A stretch of 64,000 bases of DNA from Paralithodes platypus (GCA_032716605.1 CM064539.1:351501-415500); one strand, 5' to 3'. Positions 32,645 to 43,639 are shown, counted from the stretch's first letter. A program made the numbers and translations. The notes: generated from the letters alone by a model not told the origin.

Positions 32645-34125
32645 TGTTTTGACTTTTTTTTTTTTACTTTAACAAAATACTTACATTACTGAATGGGATT
32701 TAAATATTCATAGTCCAGCCTTTGGTATGAACCTAAGGTGAACTGTATCCTATTACATGTATTATAATAAAACAAGATATGGTATTCAAAACTTTTACTG
32801 TATTTCCTAATGTTACATGACAGCTGGCTATTTGTGATAGAATTACTTAACTCTTCAAGCACCTTTCAATGGACTACTTATATTTCACTTAATGTACTTA
32901 TAATAAACTCAAACTAGTTCAATCACTTACAAACATTAGGCTTTGGGATTATCAACAACTATAGTCTGCTCTTTTAAATAGATAACATGATCACTTTCAA
33001 TACTTTAGTAATATCACAATTATAGATTTTCAAAGCATTGGTGACAATGATTTTTATAAAGCAGCATTGACTAAAGTCATAGGACATGACAAATTAACAT
33101 TTAAAACTCCCAAGATGAGAAGTGCAAAATAACTGAAGTTACTAAAAGGTTTTACTGTACTATGTTTTATGAATGATTATTATAATTAACAAAAACCTTT
33201 AACTTATTGTTATTTCTGTCTAATAAAGTTGACCTGGTATACTTGTTTCTCAATAAACCTTGTAACATTTGGCAAATTATAATTTAACTTTCAAAATAAA
33301 CTAACTAAAACTTGGACTACACAAGATAAAGTAACTAATCAAAATTGCTATGGAAATAACTTCATAGATACAATGGACAACTTGGTTGATTCATATAAAT
33401 AATCATGGACTTAACAAGAAGATAAATTTCAGAGACTGGCATGAGTGTACATGTACCAATAATATGGAGTCTCTCATATTAAACTGAGTAAAGATTAATA
33501 AAAGTATAACTAAATAAAAGGGAATGTGCCTGGTATATAATTATACAAGTAAAAGAAGTCTTCAATTATTGGTACTGAGAAATACAACATAGTAAGGACC
33601 TAAGTAAATATGCCATACCTATATTGCTACGCAAGGTTTCATCAATAAATTAAAATTTCAAACTAAGCAAACCAAAACTGGAACAGTCGCTATGTGGAAA
33701 CAAATAAATTATATAGCCTATCATTCATATATTACCATAACCAAAAGAACTTATCAACATTGTGGAAGCTATGCTTGAGCAACAAAATTAAAGTAAAATC
33801 AACTGGTATCTAATGACTGGATGCTCAAGACAACTAAATGCACAAACAATAATGACCAACCTAATTTTTGTTTTTGAATGAGAAATTAAGTAAAGCGAAT
33901 ATTCAAACCAATAGACCTAAACTCTCAAAATAAACAGACCAGACAATAGATCAAATCTAAATCACTGCATAACAGATGAGCAACTCTCACATTAAAATAA
34001 GCAACATCAACTCATTCAATACCTTTTTATAATCTTCTGACAGCAAGACTATTTTATTCAGCTTAGGAAGGACCTCTAGCAAAAAAATAAGGCTTCAATA
34101 TAATCTCTACCAACTCTTTTAACCC
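32645..34125. other. AT-rich gene-free stretch with dispersed repeats
   Basis: Copies of the CAAAATAAACNAACNAAAACT body at 33285-33365 and 33650-33720, and a poly-T at 32656. 34040-34125 has a MITE-derived GCTTAGGAAGGACCTCTAGC segment, repeated at 34268 and 34328. Confidence 0.4.
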
Positions 34126-34127
34126 AC

Positions 34128-34260
34128 CCCATACCATTAAACACATCATAGAAGACTGCATTTCACTTTACGCCAACAACACAATCTACACTCAATGAGA
34201 GCTCTGTGGGAAAGCCCACTCAGGGCTGTTCGGCCAGGCAGCTTAGGGAACAACAACCAC
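34128..34260 (+). mobile_element. 3' end fragment of Jockey-like LINE
   Basis: ACACATCATAGAAGACTGCA, CAATGAGAGCTCTGTGGGAA and CGGCCAGGCAGCTTAGGGAA plus CAACAACC match the terminal 150 bp of the minus-strand LINE at 46050-46850. A severely 5'-truncated insertion. Confidence 0.65.
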
Positions 34261-34264
34261 TTTA

Positions 34265-34975
34265 TTCAGCTTAGGAAGGACCTCTAGCAAAACACTAAGG
34301 CTTCAATATATCTCGACCACTTTATTCAGGTTAGGAAGGACCTATAGCCAAAAATAAGGCTTCAATATCTCAACCAATCTTCAAAATATAGCCACAATAC
34401 AAATCTAGCACACATCGCTGGTACTCAGAGGGTTAACGGACAAAAACAATGCAAAATGATCGCCAACTTACTTCTGGTACTCAAAGGGTTAACGTACAAT
34501 GATAGCCAAGTTACTGTACTGTCAATTGATAAAACAAACTGACCAGCAAAGAAAAGGGAGCAACAACAGGAGGCATTTCAAAAGTAGAGAAAATATCAAA
34601 GTAAACTATTCAAGCAAACAAGAGCTTATCAAATATATACCCATAATACACAAGCAAGACCTATTTGTTTTTTTCTATATGAGTGCGGGAGGCAAAACTG
34701 CCTGTAGCGAGTGTCTTCCCCCAGAGTTGAAAGAGTGACCGGGCCAAAATCAAGGACGTTCGAACCAAAATGCCAGCACACACGGAGCAATTCAAGTCAT
34801 AAGAACAGGGAAATACTGATTCTGGGAGAGAGTTCCAATGACAAAGCAAACTACTCAAATCAAGCCATACTGAAAACTGTCTAACCAATATATAAAGTAC
34901 CCAAGCAAAGAACATACAATCAAAATATTCACAAGTAAACACCAACTATAGAAATGCATAATAGTACACGACAAA
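34265..34975. other. MITE remnants and gene-free DNA
   Basis: Repeated CTTAGGAAGGACCTNTAGC segments and a TACTCAGAGGGTTAAC end up to 34500. 34670-34830 (GAGTGCGGGAGGCAAAACTG and on) recurs in diverged form at 57180-57320, so it is a dispersed repeat of unknown class. Confidence 0.4.
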
Positions 34976-34978
34976 GTA

Positions 34979-35183
34979 CAGTAGTGCTAATAAGTCATGT
35001 CTCGGCACCAAGTATACTTTGATCAATAATTCGTATCATCCAAGCTTCATTTCTTCATATCGAGTGATATATACAAACATGTTCCTACACTTACCCACCC
35101 TATTCAACATCTGACAGACATTAATACAGCACAGAGCGAGCCAAACTTAATGACAGCTGGGACATGACTTATTAGTGCCACCG
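34979..35183 (+). repeat. MITE (CAGTCGCGCTAATAAGT family)
   Basis: CAGTAGTGCTAATAAGTCAT to GACTTATTAGTGCCACCG, TA-flanked. Confidence 0.65.
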
Positions 35184-35527
35184 TACACGACAAAGTACAA
35201 CAAAGCCAACAACTGTAGATGATGATAATAATAATAGGCTGGTACTGTATTGTACGAGCGCCAATTCTCAAAGATGATTCACGAGCGCTCGCATTAACTT
35301 CAATTTTTCAAACACAAAATATATGTTTATAGTCAACAGTACAGTAACTCTATGATCCGCAGTATCATAAGCCTTCAGAAATAGGTGCGACTTCACTGGT
35401 TTATTAAAAGCATCAACTGCTTAAGTAACTGGAAGTTGATTGAATAGATGCAATTGATGGAACATACATTATGATAAACTAAGCAACCAAAAACAAAACG
35501 ATTATGAATATACAGTACAGTACTTAC

Positions 35528-35597
35528 ATTTCTTAAAGCAGTAGAGGCCGGGACCAGGCAGCCATACCACCACGGCAACAGCCAACAGATTCTTGAC
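35528..35597 (-). CDS. Candidate exon of unidentified protein gene
   Basis: Read on the minus strand, the acceptor CTTTTCAG and the donor AAGAAAT/GTAAGTACTG define 70 bp. One frame is open and reads VKNLLAVAVVVWLPGPGLY then CFKK plus one base. Codon use is GC-rich (CTG, GTG, GCC, CCC), unlike the AT-rich surroundings. The hydrophobic run of about 15 residues could be part of a membrane segment but contains Pro and Gly. No family recognised. It could follow the exon at 57946-58058 or that at 44928-45097 in phase 0. Linking them is inference. Confidence 0.5.
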
Positions 35598-35801
35598 CTG
35601 AAAAGAAAACAAAATATATGTAACAACTTGCATTTTATTCCTAAAGTTAGTCAGTAGCCAATTTTAATATCATCCAAAACTGGGATGACACAATATAAAG
35701 ACAAAAAATAACTAATCAAAGTCAATACAGTACAGTATGTGGAACAAAATATTTAGCAAAACAAAATATGAAACATAATACACAAAACAGAAATTCCTCA
35801 C

Positions 35802-36106
35802 TTAACCCCTTCACCGCCATTATTATTTTCATCGTATTCTGGATTTATGTATGTACACTCGGTCAAAAAAGTATCTGCACCCCTACGCTGATCATCAGGT
35901 GTGTACAACTCGATAGGGTTGCTACCTCTGCCTGCAACTATATCCATGTGTCAGAGACGATCGGATATAGTTGCAGGCAGAGGTACCAACCCTATCGAGC
36001 TGTACACACCTGATGATCAGCGTAGGGGTGCAGATACTTTTTGTACCGAGTGTACATACATAAATCCAGAATACAATGAAAATAACAATGGCGGTGAAGG
36101 GGTCAA
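35802..36106. repeat. TTAA-type palindromic MITE with nested inverted repeat
   Basis: The outer ends TTAACCCCTTCACCGCCATT and AATGGCGGTGAAGGGGTCAA are inverted repeats with the right TTAA decayed to TCAA. The symmetry continues inward through ATTCTGGATTTATGTA into a second element in the centre. Confidence 0.75.
35854..36054. mobile_element. Palindromic Tc1/mariner-like MITE nested in a TTAA MITE
   Basis: TACACTCGGTCAAAAAAGTA at the left mirrors TACTTTTTGTACCGAGTGTA at the right. Arms of about 92 bp include GTATCTGCACCCCTACGCTG and pair almost perfectly around a ~15-bp loop. TA at both ends and ends of the CACTCGGTCAAAAGTAT type resemble Tc1-like termini. Confidence 0.7.
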
Positions 36107-36229
36107 GCGAGGAATTTTGAAGCAGAGAGAATTTCGTTCACTAATTTATGAAGTGTAATCATTAAAAACATTGAACCATGATAATAAATACTGGAAATGC
36201 TATAGTGTATTCGTTAAAACTACGCCAAA

Positions 36230-36426
36230 CCTCTTGAAAACTAACCTCTAGACCTGATCACGTTCTAAGGAAAGAAAATTTGAGCTATGTAGCGTTGGGA
36301 ACTTCTCACCGAGGCACTATGCACTCCATAGCGCCTCGGTGAGAAGTTTCCAACGCTGCATAGGTAAATTTTTCTTGGGAGATCTCCTTAGAACGTGATC
36401 AGGTCTAAGAGGTTAGTACTCAAGAG
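36230..36426. repeat. Long inverted repeat (about 90-bp arms)
   Basis: Pairs CTAACCTCTAGACC with GGTCTAAGAGGTTAG, GATCACGTTCTAAGG with CCTTAGAACGTGATC, and AACTTCTCACCGAGGC with GCCTCGGTGAGAAGTT. The centre is ACTATGCACTCCATAG. Confidence 0.85.
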
Positions 36427-36479
36427 CTTTGGCCGACTTTTAATAAATAGACTATAGCATTGTAAGTACCAGTGTCATG

Positions 36480-36660
36480 CCTTAAACATTTACTGTGGCT
36501 TCTAATAGACTATTTTAATCAGTTGAAAAAGGGCCTCCAGCAATTAACAAGCTTCAAACTATTGAAATATTTTTAGTATCACAGATCCTTCTTAAACTTA
36601 AAAAACTTGTCAAAATATAGATAGAATATCATTATAGACCTACAGATTACAGAAGGGGTT
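36480..36660. repeat. Degenerate TTAACCC-family MITE
   Basis: GGCCTCCAGCAATTAACAAG, CTTCAAACTATTGAAATA and AGATCCTTCTTAAACTT correspond to the inverted form of the 8883-9720 unit. It ends ACAGAAGGGGTTAA. Confidence 0.45.
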
Positions 36661-36791
36661 AAGATGTCATAAAGGCCAAAGGTCCGACTATCATAGAAGC
36701 ACTACAAATACCATACGATGCAGGGTACGCTGTGAGGATCACAACAGGGAACAATGTACTGTAGTAAAAAAACACAAAATGAGAGAAGAAA

Positions 36792-37009
36792 CCTCCAAGA
36801 AATGTGGCAACTGCAAAGAAGGCTACTGGGCATGCTACCAAAATGTGCGGAAAAAATCTAAGTCACATTGAAAACCCCGAGAACCAGCAGATAATGTTAC
36901 AGGAACATTATTTGCCGTTTCTCTTGGTTTTTAATACGATAAGAGTTTTTCCGTACATTTTGGTAGCATGCCCAGTAGCCTTCTTTGCAGTTGTCACATT
37001 TCTCGGAGG
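36792..37009. repeat. Long inverted repeat with ~88-bp loop
   Basis: CCTCCAAGAAATGTGGCAAC and on (65 bp) pairs with its complement ending GTTGTCACATTTCTCGGAGG. It includes CTACTGGGCATGCTACC/GGTAGCATGCCCAGTAG. Mirror ORFs over the arms are artefacts of the symmetry. Confidence 0.85.
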
Positions 37010-37139
37010 CGTCCTATACAGCTAAACCCATACGGTACCGGCAACATATTTTTCATTTGATTTCAGCTTAGACGATTTTGTGAAGCTTAGGAAAGATAAA
37101 TATGGTAGCTTAAAGGATTAATTGAGACCATTTAAATCA

Positions 37140-37365
37140 AGTCATGCCATACATACATACATACATAAAATTTTAAGACTGAATGTTCCACACATAAGTG
37201 CAGTTTCAGTCTCTTGTCCTAATGGCGGCGTTGCAGGCAACCCTGTTAAGGGCTGCTTCACTTGTCAAGTTCTTGGATTTGAGATCGGCACGTATAGCCA
37301 ATTGAGAAAAAACTTGTACAATCCACCCGGGATTCGAACCCTGGATCTTGCGATTAATTGAGTGT
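37140..37365 (-). repeat. tRNA-related repeat (GGGTTCGAATCCCGGG head)
   Basis: On the minus strand a B box GGTTCGAATCC lies in CCAGGGTTCGAATCCCGGGT, preceded by an ATTAATCGCAAGATCC anticodon-arm-like stretch. The body (GGCAACCCTGTTAAGGGCTG on the plus strand) recurs at 1290, 22735, 45690 and 63740. A CATACATA microsatellite ends it. Confidence 0.5.
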
Positions 37366-37369
37366 CTGT

Positions 37370-38140
37370 AGCATTTTAATGGGTAGACATCCTTCCCAAG
37401 CTCAACAAAATCGTCCAATACATTATATTCTGCCAAAATCGTCTAATACCTTCCAGAATATCAAGAAAAGTACATCACCGGTACACAGAGGGTTAAATGG
37501 AAGTGGTCCCTGTCAGCTATCTAATACCTCGCAGTGGCAAGGGTGCACCAGTCGGGGTCGTATCCAATCTCACCGCTCTAGCCGTATCTCAAGGACCCTC
37601 GGAGGTTTCAAGGAGCCATCGTTGACATGGTCATCTGCCACGATTTCCCTTTCCACCAGTGCGAAGAGAAGAAGAATAAGACACAGGGAGAGAGAAAGGG
37701 GTGGTGTAAAAAAGGCTTATCTCGTCGGAATAAATTAGTAACAGATTATAAAAATACCCGAAGGCAGGTTAGTCAATATATATAGGCCTATACAGTCAAT
37801 CAAACATAATCATATCTAATAATAATATAATTTAAAATGTAAAACTTGCAAACTAAACAAACCAAAACTTGGACAAAGACAATATAAAGGCAAGAGAACT
37901 TATACAAATTGCAATGTGGAAACAACGTTTAAGCAAAATAACATTTAGAAATAAAAGAACACAATCTACCACATAGGGTGTACATTACTACATGAGCAAG
38001 TTATTCTAGTAAATTGCGACTTGCAAAATAAACAAACCAAAACTGGGACTAAGACAATATAAAGGCAAACGAACTAATCAAAATTGCTATGTGGAAACAA
38101 CGCCTTAGCAAAATAAAATAATTAAATTTTTTCATAGCTT
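37370..38140. other. MITE remnant and two dispersed repeat bodies
   Basis: 37380-37495 is a TTAACCC-family remnant (ATCGTCCAATA, CACAGAGGGTTAA). 37826-37960 and 38010-38115 are copies of the AATGTAAAACTTGCAAACTA body. 37500-37740 is GC-rich with no recognised gene. Confidence 0.4.
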
Positions 38141-38149
38141 TTCACCAAT

Positions 38150-38275
38150 CAACTTTACTTCTAAACTCAATTAATGAAACCGACAAATACACGTGGTACT
38201 CCAAGGACTCGAACCTAGGATACTCACACCCACATTCGCCGCACTAACTATTACGCTATCAAGACAGTTAAATAA
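38150..38275 (-). repeat. tRNA-related SINE
   Basis: Minus-strand copy with B box GGTTCGAGTCC inside GTATCCTAGGTTCGAGTCCT. Confidence 0.6.
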
Positions 38276-38429
38276 AAGAACACAATTTGTCAAACTTTCA
38301 TAATAAACATATAATTACTTTTCTTCCAGCTGATGGTAAATTGAATCATTTAGCGCTTGATTTCTCGATTCTTGATGGAAAAATATGATACTGTTATGTG
38401 TCTGCATCATATTATGGACAACTTATCAT

Positions 38430-38625
38430 AATTCAAATGTTAAACTTGCAAAATAAACAAATCAAAACTGGGACCAGACAATGTAAATACAAAAGAACCA
38501 ATCAAAATCGCTATGTGGAATTATAATGTAAAACTTGCAAAATAAACAAACTTGGACAAACACAGTAAACAGACAAACTGATCAAAATTGCTGTGGAAAC
38601 AATGCTTAAGCAAAATAATAATTAT
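38430..38625 (+). repeat. Two adjacent copies of the AATGTAAAACTTGCAAAATA body
   Basis: A second copy begins at about 38522 directly after CGCTATGTGGAATT of the first. Tandem insertion or duplication. Confidence 0.6.
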
Positions 38626-38847
38626 TTATAAATACAAGAACACAATCCAGCACATAGGGTGGACATTACTACATGAGCAATGAGCAAGTTAATCAAAACA
38701 TAAAACTTGAAATCGATCAAAAGTTAATGTTCAAATTAATATAAAGAACTCATTAAAATAAAAACTATCGAAACGACATCACACTAAACAAAATCTATGT
38801 GGAAAACGCTTTAGCAAAATAAAATCATGAAAGAAAATAATAAACTA

Positions 38848-39579
38848 CAGTAGTCCCTCGAATTTTGCGTCTTTCAAATTTGCGAAATTTCGATTTTGCG
38901 AACGGGACCCAAGAATTTACCTTTTGCGGGCAGGGTGTCAAACGAGAGCCGAGTCCAATATTTTTTGTCTTTATTATTGTATATGTAAAGATAAAATTAT
39001 GGTTTAAATTAGGCCTATGTCTTTGGAAGTGATAAAGTGGCCAAAACAATGCTATTCCAAGTTAATTTTCTTGTATTCCTTCTCATATTCATTCGAGTCT
39101 CCACACAAAATTGCTTCGGTTTGACACCCTGTTTGCGGGACTTGATATGTGCGATATTACTTGAGTTTTGTGGGTGGCGCCAAATGATACGGTGTTTCCG
39201 CACTAGTTTTCGGGGGGGGAGTAGCAGGATCGTGACGTCAGGCCGCCCTGCCGCCCATTGTTTACTGTTTATAGATTCTCCCACGCTCCTCACGCTCTCG
39301 CATAATCGACTTCCTTGGGCAAAATTGAAGTGTTACCTGTGCCCTGGGTCCCCTGAATCTGTATTTCTGTGTTTTTCTTTATTGTAGGATGTATAATTAA
39401 GTGTATGTGTCATAATGTGTGTACAAACAAGGACGAAAATCACCAAAAAATAGGCCCTCGATGATGAGATGTCGACCATATTCAATTAATCCCATAAGGT
39501 TAGTTATTTGAAATTTGCAATTTTGAATTTTGCGGCCTGCAATATCGACCATATTCTCGCAAAATTCGAGGGAGTACTG
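38848..39579. mobile_element. pogo/Tigger-like element, non-autonomous
   Basis: Ends CAGTAGTCCCTCGAATTTTG and CAAAATTCGAGGGAGTACTG inside a TA duplication. 732 bp. Internal ORFs show no transposase motif. Confidence 0.7.
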
Positions 39580-39739
39580 TAGTTCGCTACAAAATCTTGC
39601 TAATAGTCGAGTAATCAGGATGTCGAGATACCAAATTAAAATCAGCTTGAAAAAGACCTTGTATAACTCATGAAATAGTGGAGTACTGTATTCAGGATGG
39701 CCAGATACCAATGTACCATCAGCGGGAACAATTCATATT

Positions 39740-39990
39740 TGTTTTCACCAACCAACCAATACATTTACAAATAAACTTAAGTAATGAAACCAATGAAAGT
39801 AATGAATACATGTGGTACTCCAAGGACTCCAACCTAGGGTACTCGCACCAAAATTCCGCGCACTAAGCATTACGCTATCAAATTCAATTGTAAAACTTGC
39901 AAAATAACAAACCAAAACTGGGACGACACAAGATAAAAGCAAAAGAACTAATCAAAATCGCTAAGTGGAAATAATGCTCAATAAAATAAA
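39740..39990 (-). repeat. tRNA-related SINE (minus) beside a body repeat (plus)
   Basis: 39740-39885 is a minus-strand SINE with decayed B box (GGTTGGAGTCC). 39885-39990 is a plus-strand AAACTTGCAAAATAACAAAC body. Confidence 0.55.
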
Positions 39991-40301
39991 ATTATGAAAT
40001 CTCATGAGCAAGTTAATCTGGTTCCCAAGCAAACTAATCGCACACATAACAACGCACTATCGTCACGTTCAGACAAGCCCCATTAGTGCTGGTTGTAATT
40101 ACTCTAGTTTTGTCCTATTACTAACCAGGCTCTGTCTCGAGTCGATCACCCACAGCTATGGGGTCTGTGCCTCATTATATACTGTACTGTACTGTACATA
40201 CATTTAAAGTGCTGTATTTAAATTAAAATGTAAAACTTGCAAACTAAACAAACAATATTAAATAAACAATAATATTTTAAAATATAAATCTATCTATCTA
40301 T

Positions 40302-41074
40302 CTATTGCCTGACGCCGTGATCCCCGAAGGGGTGGCCACGAACGAACCGCCCCCATGCACCTCTGTCCCCAGTCAGTCGACGCCCCTCCCCCCAACCAGC
40401 ACCACCTTCGTTCATGTACTTCCTCACTCCATCCTTCCACCTCATATTCGGTCTACCTCTCCCCCTCTGTCCCTCCACCTCGCTCTCATACACCCTCTTA
40501 GTCATTCTCTCGCTTTCCATACGTTCCATATGGCCGAACCATCTCAAGTTGTTCCTTTTCACACTTTCCAGCACATCTACCTCCACACCACACCTCCTTC
40601 TTACTTCCTCATTAGTCTGTCTATCCCTCCATGTAACTCCGCACGCACTCCTTAAGTATTCATTTCCACTGCTCTCACTCTTGGTCTGAGTCTCTCAACC
40701 AACGTCCATGCTTCGCTTCCGTAAGTCAGTGTCGGGATTACCACACTGTCATGCAAGGACTTCTTCACTTCCATACTGACCACCCTATTTCTTGTTACTG
40801 CTTTTAGCGTTCCTACAACCCTCTTCCCCTGTTGTACCCTCTCCCGCACCTCTTCATCCATAGTCCCATCTTTACTCAACACACTGCCCAGATACTTAAA
40901 AGAGTTGACGATCTCCATAGCCTGACCGTTCAGCTTCACCTCACACTCTGTGACTTCACCCCTTTCGAAGACCATAACCTTGCTCTTCCCCGTATTTACC
41001 TTCAAATTCCGTTTTTCGCACACTGTTCCAAACTCATTTACCAGACCCTGCAACTCCCATTCATTATCACTCAT
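40302..41074 (-). pseudogene. LINE reverse transcriptase C-terminus (broken)
   Basis: NLKVNTGKSKVMVFERGEV, FKYLGSVLSKDGTMDEEV, VIPTLTYGSEAWTLVERL, then after a frame change NNLRWFGHMERMESERMTKR and GRGRPNMRWKDGV. It has the same order of motifs as 4713-5300. Confidence 0.75.
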
Positions 41075-41117
41075 CAGAACTGTATCATCCGCAAACAGCA
41101 GTATAGGTAGCTTCCAC

Positions 41118-42009
41118 TCATTCCCTCCTTTTCAGCGATACACCAACATCCACTGCTCTTGATAGTATTTCTTTCATAACTCCATCCATATATACAGTAA
41201 ACAACCACGGGGACATCACACACCCCTGTTTCAAACCAACATTCAGGTCAAAGAACTCGCTCTGCTCACTCTCCACACGTACTGCCGCCTTTGCACCCTC
41301 ATACATGCTCTTCACTGCTTTCAGCAACTTGCCCTCTACTCCGTATATTCTAAGTACTTTCCACAAACCTTCTCTATCCACTCTGTCATAGGCCTTCTCC
41401 AAGTCCATAAAGGCAACATACACCTTTTGTTTCTTCTCCAGATACTTCTCCACAACACAATTCAGGGTAAAAATCTGATCTACACATCCTCTTCCCTTCC
41501 TAAAACCTCCCTGCTCGTCGCCTATCCATTTCTCCGTTCTCACTCTCACTCTCTCAATCACTACCCTACTGTATACCTTCCCTACTACGCTTAGAAGACA
41601 TATTCCTCGGTGGTTACCACACACTCCTCTTTCCCCTTTGCCCTTATATAGGGGGACTATTATGCCAGTCTTCCAGTCATCGGGTGCACTCCCCTTCTCC
41701 CATGCTAGTTTTGCACATTTTCCATACCCATTCTATCACTATCTCACCACCATACCTCAACATTTCCCCACACACTCCATCTGTTCCTGGTGCTTTCCCC
41801 AACTTCACTCTTTTCATGGCTTCCCACACTTCTGACCTCCTGATCCCCACCTCCTCCTCCACTACTTCTCTTCTTCTCCCTCCCATACCATATCCAGCTA
41901 TGTTTGCTGGCTCTTCATTCCTCTCATTTAGCAACTCACTGAAGTACTCCCTCCATCTTTCGACTCTCTCTTGCTTCTCGGCTAGCATTCTCCCATTCTT
42001 ATCTTTCAC
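41118..42009 (-). pseudogene. LINE reverse transcriptase core (broken)
   Basis: The 5' piece (42009-41677) ends KRVKLGKAPGTDGVCGEML with a frameshift near 41680. The 3' piece (41624-41118) has NHRGICLLSVVGKVYSRVV, GGFRKGRGCVDQIF, AFMDLEKAYDRVDRE (motif A) and VGLKQGCVMSPWLF (motif B). The FADD box falls at about 41085-41100, after a break. All core motifs are recognisable, so the copy is moderately old. Confidence 0.75.
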
Positions 42010-42013
42010 ACCC

Positions 42014-42667
42014 TTACTGTTTTCCCTTGCTACCTTCCCTAACTTTCTTGACTTCTTTCCAGAACAGTTTCTTACTCTCCCTCCATTTTACACTCAGATT
42101 CCTTCCAAATTCCTCATCTACTCTTCTCTTACTTTCCTTTACTACTCTCTTCACCACCCTCTTACTCTCCACGTACCTCGCTCGTTTCTGTCTCTCGGAA
42201 TCTTCATTCCCTCTGCTACCCAACCACTCTCTATGCTTTCTTCTTTTCTTCCACAGCTATTCGTACCTCTTCTGTCCACCATGCTGTACCTTTCACTCCC
42301 CTCCCTCTTCTCTCACTCCACACACCTCCTCACATGCTGCACAGATCTCATCCTTAAACACCTTGCTCATCTCCTCCACTTCCTCCATAACTTCCAGGTC
42401 GAACCCACCTAGTCGTCTTTCCACTGCTCTCCTGTACTCCTCCCTGATTTCCTCCTCCTGCAACCTCTCCACCCTCCTCACCATTCCACCCTCCTCTCGC
42501 CTCCCTCCCGCCTCCTCACACTTCTTTTGTATCCTAACCTTAGCTACCACTACATAATGATCAGACAGACCCCCTCCAATACCCCTATACACCCTAGCAT
42601 CCATCACAGATTTCTTCATTCGTTCATCCACACATACATAATCAATCAATAATACATAATCAATCAA
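42014..42667 (-). pseudogene. LINE endonuclease end and linker (fragment)
   Basis: From the 5' side: IDYVCVDERMKKSVMDARVY, then GGGLSDHYVVVAKVRIQKK, the Ser-Asp-His end of an APE-type endonuclease, followed by Glu/Arg-rich linker. The frame breaks near 42293 and resumes to 42014 (RYVESKRVVKRVVKESKRRV). This is the region that joins endonuclease to reverse transcriptase. The catalytic N-terminal part is absent. The upstream flank consists of AATCAATCAA/ACATACATAA simple sequence. Confidence 0.65.
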
Positions 42668-42704
42668 ATTATAAATACATACATAATAACCAATCTAATT
42701 ATTT

Positions 42705-42845
42705 ATATTTTTTCACCAACCAACTTCACCTCTAAACTCAATTAATGAAATCAACAAATACATGTGGCACTCCAAGGACTCGAACCTAGGATGCTCACAC
42801 CGAAATTCCGCGCATTTATGCATTACGCTATCCAGACAGAAAATA
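42705..42845 (-). repeat. tRNA-related SINE
   Basis: Minus strand, B box GGTTCGAGTCC, head TAGCGTAATGCATAAATGCG. Confidence 0.6.
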
Positions 42846-42999
42846 CACCGAAAACGAGAGCAAAAATAATTGAAGACTCAAAACATCAAACTAGAAAACA
42901 TAAACAAACAAGTGAATGAATTTTGAACGTGATATGGACCATCAGGGTGTACTGTATGCCCTATACTGTATACATCTTTTGGTGTATGGAATAACAAAT

Positions 43000-43165
43000 C
43001 TATCTATCTATTGACTCAGGCCCAATCCCCACTTTTCCTATTTTTTTTTTTGGGGGGGGGGGGAATCATGACAGAGCAAGAACAGGGACAACACAAAACA
43101 ACGAACACACAAAAACAAAACACAAATTCACACACATCTAGGTCATCCAGGAGAAGACCCAGAAA
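43000..43165 (-). repeat. SINE-like element sharing LINE 3' tail
   Basis: ATCTATCTATTGACTCAGGC, CCCAATCCCCACTTTTCC, GACAGAGCAAGAACAGGGAC and TCCAGGAGAAGACCC are the reverse complement of the tail at 5520-5697. A second minus-strand copy is at 44705-44880. Confidence 0.65.
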
Positions 43166-43300
43166 AAAATTAAAAAAACATATTAATAATAATAATATAA
43201 ACTGCCATTGTCAAGGTGTTTCTTGCTTGGAGGCGAAATCTGAGTGACTCAGGTGAATCCGAAATCCCAGCGTCACTTGCGCAAGTTACGGCCGCCAACT

Positions 43301-43616
43301 TTAACCCTCGGAATCCGGGAGGCCTCATATGAGGCAAACAAAAATATTGGCAGGAATCCGGGAGGCCTCATATGAGGCAAAATGCGCGGCTACAAATCGC
43401 CGCTAAAATCATCATAACTCGGCAACCATGCGTCGTAGCGATGTCATCTCAACAGCAATCTACAGATAACAAAACGTTCCTACAATTTGCAAAAATATTG
43501 ACTGCTCTAGGTGCTCTCAATCAGTAGCTACTGAATTATGAAACTTGACTGTACGAAAATGGCCCCGGACACAGCGATCGGGATCATATGAGGCCCCCCC
43601 GGATCCGATGGGTTAA
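43301..43616. mobile_element. TTAA-flanked MITE with GGCCTCATATGAGGC palindromes
   Basis: TTAACCCTCGGAATCCGGGA at the left and GGATCCGATGGGTTAA at the right. A 29-bp segment containing GGCCTCATATGAGGC occurs twice near the left end (43311 and 43353) and a partial one near the right. These may be subterminal binding-site repeats. piggyBac-like by ends. Confidence 0.6.
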
Positions 43617-43639
43617 TGTCGTCAACACTAGCCAAGACG

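Larger units (their letters stand above)
40290..42667 (-). mobile_element. 5'-truncated APE-type LINE (minus strand)
   Basis: The 3' end is at 40290, where GGCGTCAGGCAATAGATAGA runs into a microsatellite on the minus strand. Coding sequence from the endonuclease end to the C-terminus lies in six open pieces in shifting frames. Related to, but clearly distinct from, the LINE at 2965. Both begin at nearly the same protein position. Tail fragments of this family lie at 17213 and 57427. Confidence 0.8.

Noticed and set aside
36659..37025. Mirror-image ORFs MVACPVAFFAVATFLGG and LVACPVAFFAVVTFLGG
   Set aside because: They are produced by the two arms of the inverted repeat at 36792-37009 and are not independent genes.
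41684..42557. Ser/Leu/Phe-rich plus-strand ORFs of 242 and 176 codons
   Set aside because: Antisense shadows of the minus-strand LINE; the real reverse transcriptase motifs are on the other strand. The same applies to minus-strand ORFs at 3124-3972.
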